Part shown: positions 59,158 through 64,000 of the stretch, in pieces
How positions within the stretch are numbered: position 1 is the stretch's first letter
How the letters are laid out: each line of letters starts with the position of its first letter
Program-made: the position numbers and the translations under genes
Notes under the pieces: model-generated
Database searches by the model: none
The model's input: only the letters and a program-made list of their open reading frames with translations
What the model was told of the DNA's origin: nothing
NCBI GenBank assembly: GCA_946478665.1
Contig: CAMLCZ010000001.1
Coordinates: 434,001-498,000, forward strand
DNA from: an uncultured Bartonella sp.
GTDB lineage: Bacteria; Pseudomonadota; Alphaproteobacteria; Rhizobiales; Rhizobiaceae
Length of the DNA stretch: 64,000 nucleotides
Direction of reading: 5' to 3'

Positions 59158-60420
59158 TTATTTTGAAAACCGCCTCATAATTAATGATGCATTTGTTCCG
59201 CCAAATCCAAAGGAATTAGAAAGAACCGTATCAATCTTACGTTCACGGGGTTTATGCGGAACAAGATCAATCTTTGTATCAACTGACGGATTATCAAGAT
59301 TTAAAGTTGCCGGAGCAATATTATCCCGTATAGCAAGAACGCTGAAAATAGCTTCTGCAGCACCAGCGGCACCAAGTAGATGCCCAATCGATGATTTGGT
59401 TGAAGACATCGACACTTTAGACGCATGATCTCCCATCACACGTTCTACAGCAGCAAGCTCGATAGTATCTGCCATAGTCGAAGTTCCGTGCGCATTGATA
59501 TAATCAATGTCTGATGGGGCTATATTAGCGCGCTTGATAGCTGCTTCCATACAACGCTGTGCACCCTCTCCGCTCTCTGACGGAGCAGTAATATGATAAG
59601 CATCACCTGATAGGCCGTAACCTATAATTTCAGCGTAAATTTTAGCACCTCTATTGAGGGCGTGTTCCAGTTCTTCCAGAACAACAACCGCAGAACCTTC
59701 TGCCATGACAAAACCATCACGATCAGTATCGTAAGGTCGTGAGGCATGTTCAGGATCATCATTACGGCCAGTTGAAAGAGCTTTACAAGCTGCAAAGCCA
59801 GCCAATGAAATACGATTTACCGGTGATTCTGTACCACCCGCCACCATCACATCGGCATCACCCAATGCGATCAAGCGTGATGCATCCCCAATCGCATGAG
59901 AACCCGTAGAACATGCCGTGACAACAGCATGATTAGGTCCACGCAAATGGTGCTTAATGGAGACATATCCGGAAGCTAGATTAATAAGACGTCCTGGAAT
60001 AAAAAAGGGCGAAATACGTCTCGGTCCCTTATCGCGTAATGTATAACCAGCTTCTACAATGCCTTCAACACCACCAATACCAGAACCAATCATCACGCCT
60101 GTACGTATCTGATCTTCGTCTGTTGATGGATGCCAATTAGCATCGTCAAGCGCTTCATCTGCCGCACCCATAGCATAGACTATGAATGGATCAACCTTAC
60201 GCTGTTCCTTAGGTTCCATATGGAGATCAGGATTAAAGGTACCATCACTTCCATCCCCTAAAGGGATACGACCCGCAATTTGACAAGGAAGGTCGTCAAC
60301 TTCAAATTCTGTCACGCGACGAATACCGCTACGTCCTTCAAGAAGCCGTTTCCAGCTATGTTTCACGTCGCCGGCCAGCGGAGAAACCAACCCCATACCG
60401 GTAATGACGACACGTCTCAT
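59158..60420 (-). CDS. fabF: Beta-ketoacyl-ACP synthase II
   Basis: 420-aa condensing enzyme elongating acyl-ACP with malonyl-ACP. The Cys-His-His triad is present: TACSTGSHAIGD, NAHGTSTM, and SSIGHLLGAAGA. The N-terminus RRVVITGMGLVSPL and C-terminal NSFGFGGTNAS are typical. The ATG at 60420 has GGGAA upstream; an ATG 25 codons earlier adds an unrelated segment and lies near the acpP 3' end. acpP lies 116 nt upstream. Confidence 0.97.
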   Translation of the reverse strand: MRRVVITGMGLVSPLAGDVKHSWKRLLEGRSGIRRVTEFEVDDLPCQIAGRIPLGDGSDGTFNPDLHMEPKEQRKVDPFIVYAMGAADEALDDANWHPSTDEDQIRTGVMIGSGIGGVEGIVEAGYTLRDKGPRRISPFFIPGRLINLASGYVSIKHHLRGPNHAVVTACSTGSHAIGDASRLIALGDADVMVAGGTESPVNRISLAGFAACKALSTGRNDDPEHASRPYDTDRDGFVMAEGSAVVVLEELEHALNRGAKIYAEIIGYGLSGDAYHITAPSESGEGAQRCMEAAIKRANIAPSDIDYINAHGTSTMADTIELAAVERVMGDHASKVSMSSTKSSIGHLLGAAGAAEAIFSVLAIRDNIAPATLNLDNPSVDTKIDLVPHKPRERKIDTVLSNSFGFGGTNASLIMRRFSK

Positions 60421-60536
60421 ACTTTCATTCCCAATCTTATAAATCAAATCACACGTTACCCATTTTGGAGGGAACACTATAATGCAAAAATGCAAATGAA
60501 GACAAAAGCCTTAAAGGCTTCTGTCTTCTTATATTA

Positions 60537-60773
60537 TTATGCAGAAGCTTTATCGATGAACTTGACTGCATCACCAACAGTCAAAATTGTTTCTGCAGCG
60601 TCATCTGGAATTTCAACGCCAAATTCTTCTTCAAAAGCCATAACCAATTCAACGGTATCAAGGCTATCGGCACCAAGATCGTCAATAAAGCTTGCACCAT
60701 CGGTTACTTTGTCTGCATCAACACCAAGATGCTCGATGACGATTTTCTTGACGCGTTCTGCTGTATCACTCAT
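60537..60773 (-). CDS. acpP: Acyl carrier protein
   Basis: 78-aa acidic carrier of growing fatty acyl chains. The phosphopantetheine serine is in [13 protein letters not shown] (Ser near residue 37). The ATG has GAGGATC upstream. A gap of 392 nt from fabG suggests a separate strong promoter, as usual for acpP. Confidence 0.99.
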   Translation of the reverse strand: MSDTAERVKKIVIEHLGVDADKVTDGASFIDDLGADSLDTVELVMAFEEEFGVEIPDDAAETILTVGDAVKFIDKASA

Positions 60774-61165
60774 GTAGGATCCTCGACTTTTGTTGTTTCC
60801 ATACCTTGGTTAACGGCATGGGCTCCTCTAATCAAGCAATAGATGTGTTTTTTACCCAAATCATTTTAAAGTTTTAAGCACATCCTGTGGATATCCCATT
60901 TGGGACAAACCGATTTTACTAATCGGCTTCAAACGCGGCAATTATCATGGTCTAAGCCAAGACGCAAAGATATTTTAGCATTTTTACAGTGTTTCATCTG
61001 TTTTATGCAAAAAAATATGTCTTTTTTCCCTAAAAATAAGGCTTCTATGCCTCAATCACGAATTATTACCGTATTTGTTCAAACATAGGTATTTTGTATA
61101 AACTTGGACATTATTTATCTGCCCAAGCTTTTTGTCATGTCTTTATTATAATGGATAGATATCCA
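60774..61165. other. acpP promoter/leader region
   Basis: 392 noncoding bases between fabG and acpP. Two adjacent inverted repeats lie at 60894-60905 (TCCCA-TT-TGGGA) and 60910-60926 (CCGATT-TTACT-AATCGG). The second could end fabG transcripts (TTTG follows on the minus strand). The acpP promoter should lie left of these. Confidence 0.5.
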
Positions 61166-61903
61166 TTAGATCATTGCCATGCCGCCATTAACATGCAGTG
61201 TCTGACCTGTAACGAATGCGGCTTCATCACTTGCCAAATAAATTGCAGCAGCTGCAACATCGTCACTTGTTCCCATGCGTTTCATAGGAATAGCGGACAT
61301 GATGGTTTCTTTCTGCTTTTCGTTCAATTTATCTGTCATAGCCGACTCGATAAATCCAGGCGCAATACAGTTAACTGTTACGTTACGGCTGGCAATTTCT
61401 TGTGCTAAAGATTTTGAAAATCCGATAACGCCGGCTTTCGTCGCACAATAATTTGTCTGCCCCGGATTCCCAATAACACCAACAATCGACGAAATGTTAA
61501 TTATACGGCCATAACGGCGGCGCATCATAGGGTGTGTCAATTCACGTGTTAACAGAAAAACAGCTGTTAGATTGACAGCCAATACGTCATCCCAGTCCTG
61601 ATCGCTCATACGGACAAACAGGCCATCACGGGTTATTCCGGCATTATTAACAAGAATATCTACGCCGTCCATTTCTTTCTCGGCGGTTTCAGCCAAGGCT
61701 TTAACAGCATCCCGATCCGACAAGTTTGCTGGAAATATGAAACAATTGTCACCAAGATCAGCAGCCAAGGCTTTAAGCTTTTCCTCACGTGTGCCATGCA
61801 GACCAACAATAGCGCCACGCCCATGAAGTTTGCGCGCAATAGCTTCACCAATACCGCCAGTTGCACCGGTTACAAGAGCTTTGCGCCCTTTAAAATCAAA
61901 CAT
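61166..61903 (-). CDS. fabG: 3-oxoacyl-ACP reductase
   Basis: 245-aa SDR reducing beta-ketoacyl-ACP with NADPH. TGATGGIGEAIARKL cofactor motif (residues 12-26), NNAGITRDGL, catalytic Ser and YCATKAGV, and the C-terminal VTGQTLHVNGGMAM are all typical of FabG. It follows fabD by 15 nt in one transcript. Confidence 0.98.
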   Translation of the reverse strand: MFDFKGRKALVTGATGGIGEAIARKLHGRGAIVGLHGTREEKLKALAADLGDNCFIFPANLSDRDAVKALAETAEKEMDGVDILVNNAGITRDGLFVRMSDQDWDDVLAVNLTAVFLLTRELTHPMMRRRYGRIINISSIVGVIGNPGQTNYCATKAGVIGFSKSLAQEIASRNVTVNCIAPGFIESAMTDKLNEKQKETIMSAIPMKRMGTSDDVAAAAIYLASDEAAFVTGQTLHVNGGMAMI

Positions 61904-61918
61904 TCCTGAATTCCTCGA

Positions 61919-62863
61919 TTATATACCAAGCGCCTTAAGCGCAGTTTCAATTTCCTCACTGCTGCCAACAGTCAATCCATTGATATCCTTATTAATACGA
62001 CGAGCAAGGCCGGTAAGAACCTTACCTGATCCAATCTCGAATAAAGTGTCAACGCCATTCTGCGCAAACCATTCGATCGTTTCACGCCATCTTACGCGTC
62101 CTGTTACTTGATGCACCAAAAGTTCAATAATATGCTGTGGATCGCTTTCCGGTTCAACCGTAACATTTGGGATAAGCGGTACAAGCGGTGCGTTTTTATT
62201 GACGTCAAGCAATGCTTCTTTCATCGCATCAGCAGCAGGCTGCATCAGACTTGAGTGAAAAGGTGCAGAAACAGGCAAAATAATCGCTCTTTTAGCACCC
62301 TTTTCTGATGCTATTTTACAGGCAGCATTGATTGCATTTGTTTCACCAGAAATAACCAATTGCCCACCACCATTGTCGTTGGCGATCTGGCATATGCCCT
62401 CTCCTAAAACAGAGCTACAAATTTCCTCAACTGTAGCCTCGTCAAGGCCAATAATAGCTGCCATTGCGCCTTCACCGACACCGACTGCATCCTGCATGGC
62501 TTCACCGCGAATGCGCAGCAAACGGGCAGTATCTGCTAAGCTAAATGTACCGGCAGCACAAAGAGCCGAGTATTCTCCTAACGAATGTCCTGCAACAAAA
62601 GCTACCTTTTCTTTCAAATTTAGCCCTTGCGCTTCCATGACCCGTAGCACAGCCATCGATACAGCCATTAAGGCAGGTTGGGCATTTGCCGTAAGGGTTA
62701 ATGTATCTTCCGGACCTTCAAACATAATTGTTGAAAGCTTTTGTCCGAGAGCATCATCAACCTCTTCAAACACAGCACGCGCTTCAGCAAATTGCTGAGA
62801 TAACGTTTTACCCATGCCTACAATTTGGCTTCCCTGACCGGGAAATGTGAATGCAGCTACCAT
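61919..62863 (-). CDS. fabD: Malonyl-CoA-ACP transacylase
   Basis: 314-aa enzyme loading malonyl groups onto ACP. The nucleophile is Ser in VAGHSLGEYSALCAAG (near residue 92), with FTFPGQGSQIVGMGK at the start, SAPFHSSLMQPA (catalytic His) and FEIGSGKVLTGLARR. It is the first gene of the leftward fatty-acid operon. Confidence 0.98.
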   Translation of the reverse strand: MVAAFTFPGQGSQIVGMGKTLSQQFAEARAVFEEVDDALGQKLSTIMFEGPEDTLTLTANAQPALMAVSMAVLRVMEAQGLNLKEKVAFVAGHSLGEYSALCAAGTFSLADTARLLRIRGEAMQDAVGVGEGAMAAIIGLDEATVEEICSSVLGEGICQIANDNGGGQLVISGETNAINAACKIASEKGAKRAIILPVSAPFHSSLMQPAADAMKEALLDVNKNAPLVPLIPNVTVEPESDPQHIIELLVHQVTGRVRWRETIEWFAQNGVDTLFEIGSGKVLTGLARRINKDINGLTVGSSEEIETALKALGI

Positions 62864-62939
62864 TTCAGTTTACTCCTTGACTGAAAATATAACATTTTGG
62901 TCTTGACCTATAAAATAGGTTAAAGTCAAGCCAAAGCCA

Positions 62940-63527
62940 CTAGTGAAGCTTCTGATTGATGTTTCTTTCATCACGCAAAGGTGGAAATTCTACTAGAAAT
63001 GCGGGTATTAGCGGCATGATAAAACGCTTGATGATGATAGATACTATGACGCCAAGGATAACGCCGCCTATTATATCCAAAGGATAGTGGACACCAGTAA
63101 ATATACGTCCCCAACATGTTAAAACAGCAAGAATTAACGCAACCTTCGCCATTGTTTTATAGCGATAGAGAAACAAAGTGACCCCATAGCAGGTAAAAAT
63201 AAGTGCGTGGTTACTTGGAAAAGATGCATTATCTTTATGGGCAATCAACGCTTCTGCGAGACCGGCCACAAAAGGACGCGGACGGTAGAACACCATACCT
63301 ATCATATGGCTGCATATCAGTCCTACAAAAACCGACAATACAATAGCGACAGCTGTCTGTCGTTCTATTCTTTTTCCCAAAAACCAGAAGACAAGAAGAT
63401 GCAGTGGGATAAAATAAATCAGAAATTTTGCGCAGATAATGCCAAACCATGAAATAATTGCCGGTGTCTGGTGTCCTGCAACCAATATATTGAAAACTCC
63501 AACATCCAATTGTTGTATAAAACCCAT
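62940..63527 (-). CDS. PAP2-family membrane phosphatase
   Basis: 195-aa integral membrane protein of the PAP2 / undecaprenyl-pyrophosphate phosphatase (BcrC/YbjG-like) family, with about five to six helices. The three phosphatase motifs are present: KRIERQTAV and PRPFVAG (motif 1 region), SFPSNHALIF (motif 2), and GRIFTGVHYPLDIIGG (motif 3). Likely substrates are lipid pyrophosphates such as undecaprenyl-PP. It lies 76 nt upstream of fabD and divergent from rpsF. Confidence 0.93.
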   Translation of the reverse strand: MGFIQQLDVGVFNILVAGHQTPAIISWFGIICAKFLIYFIPLHLLVFWFLGKRIERQTAVAIVLSVFVGLICSHMIGMVFYRPRPFVAGLAEALIAHKDNASFPSNHALIFTCYGVTLFLYRYKTMAKVALILAVLTCWGRIFTGVHYPLDIIGGVILGVIVSIIIKRFIMPLIPAFLVEFPPLRDERNINQKLH

Positions 63528-63863
63528 TTTATTCCGACTCCCAACCTTAAGAGACTTTTGAATTTGTCGCTTTTATATCCGTGTAAGAAATCTTCCAACT
63601 TAAAAACGGTTTTTTACGGGCTATACTTGCCTTTTTTGAAAAATACCTGTAGAAACCGCGCGTTCGTTACTGACTCTTGGCTGGGGGTTGAACGGAGGGT
63701 CGCCAAAAGCGGCACGAAACATTAATGTTTCAAGCCTCCCGTGTCTCCGCTCTCGAATGTCTCGAAAATATGCGTCCTTTCTTCTTGGGGTTACCTGAAA
63801 AGACAAGTCGCAGAGGCTCTGCGTCGAGGGTCAGTGAGATTTAATAGAAGAAAGGCAAATACA
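63528..63863. promoter_or_regulatory. rpsF promoter and structured leader
   Basis: 336-base divergent promoter region. The part nearest rpsF is richer in G and C than other gaps and can form hairpins, for example CGCAGA-GGC-TCTGCG at 63809-63823 and the palindrome AAACATTAATGTTT at 63717-63730. Ribosomal protein S6 operons often carry an S6:S18-binding leader RNA; whether this is one I cannot show. GAAAGG lies before the rpsF ATG. Confidence 0.5.
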
Positions 63864-64000
63864 ATGGCTCTTTATGAACATGTGTTTCTTGCCCGACAAG
63901 ACATTGCTCCACAGCAAGTTGACCAACTTGTAGAACTTTACAAGGGCGTTATTGAAGCTAACGGTGGCAAAGTTGGGCGTATAGAAAACTGGGGTTTACG
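63864..64000 (+). CDS. rpsF: 30S ribosomal protein S6 (partial, 3' end beyond window)
   Basis: The first 45 codons of S6 run off the window end. The start [19 protein letters not shown] and then [13 protein letters not shown] are typical of alphaproteobacterial S6. S6 binds the central domain of 16S rRNA with S18; rpsR and rplI are expected next. AGAAAGG lies at a normal distance before the ATG. Confidence 0.97.
   Translation, partial: MALYEHVFLARQDIAPQQVDQLVELYKGVIEANGGKVGRIENWGL

Overview
The window is an AT-rich stretch of alphaproteobacterial chromosome, almost certainly order Hyphomicrobiales (Rhizobiales) and close to the Bartonella/Brucella group. The evidence is gene order and family type: eno, kdsA, pyrG; secG, tpiA; ppiD-trpD-trpC-moaC-moeA; yajC-secDF with Mth938-like and phytoene-synthase-like genes; surE-pcm-nlpD; tatABC-scpAB-nagZ; SDR-uvrC-pgsA-moaD-moaE; pepA-holC; lptF-lptG-lptD-surA-pdxA-rsmA; and fabD-fabG-acpP-fabF-mltG-yicC-gmk beside rpsF. 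Base composition and retained tryptophan and molybdopterin genes suggest a free-living or gut-associated relative of Bartonella rather than a strongly reduced pathogen. That placement is inference.

Layout. 1-2343: polar amino-acid ABC transporter (binding protein plus two permeases, no ATPase in view). 2930-10435: a leftward run with a TM2 membrane protein, eno, kdsA, pyrG, an L,D-transpeptidase, secG and tpiA, several with clear intrinsic terminators. 10595-16016: rightward ppiD-trpD-trpC-moaC-moeA with tightly overlapping genes. 16011-20235: leftward yajC, secDF, and homologues of the mitochondrial complex I assembly factors NDUFAF3 and NDUFAF6. 20477-21343: a DUF815-type ATPase. 21429-32308: leftward nlpD, pcm, surE, serS, tatC, tatB, tatA, scpB, scpA, nagZ and a molybdopterin oxidoreductase. 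32926-41158: rightward second L,D-transpeptidase, rlmJ, an unknown secreted protein, a long repeat-bearing gap, an SDR, uvrC, pgsA, moaD, moaE and a YbaY-META protein. 41268-47837: ndk, an ABC-F protein, an MHS-type transporter, two tiny membrane proteins, holC and pepA. 48189-55770: lptF-lptG-lptD-surA-pdxA-rsmA. 55852-63527: leftward fabD, fabG, acpP, fabF, mltG, yicC, gmk, plus a PAP2 phosphatase. 63864-end: start of rpsF.

The genes work mainly on the envelope: protein export (SecDF-YajC-SecG, TatABC), LPS (KdsA, LptD/F/G), peptidoglycan (two L,D-transpeptidases, NlpD-like factor, MltG, NagZ), periplasmic folding (PpiD, SurA) and fatty-acid synthesis. A second theme is molybdenum cofactor: moaC, moeA, moaD and moaE lie in two operons, and one candidate enzyme that uses the cofactor is encoded between them.

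No tRNA, rRNA, CRISPR array, phage module, intact insertion sequence or defence system was recognised. The least explained sequence lies in the gaps: a 17-bp tandem repeat at 35486-35570, a RIME-like fragment near 32731, a possible broken reading frame at 2327-2536, a possible decayed gene at 5864-6082, and a mini-ORF plus 24-bp palindrome upstream of the MHS transporter. Four genes (surE, scpA, holC, yicC) appear to start at TTG.
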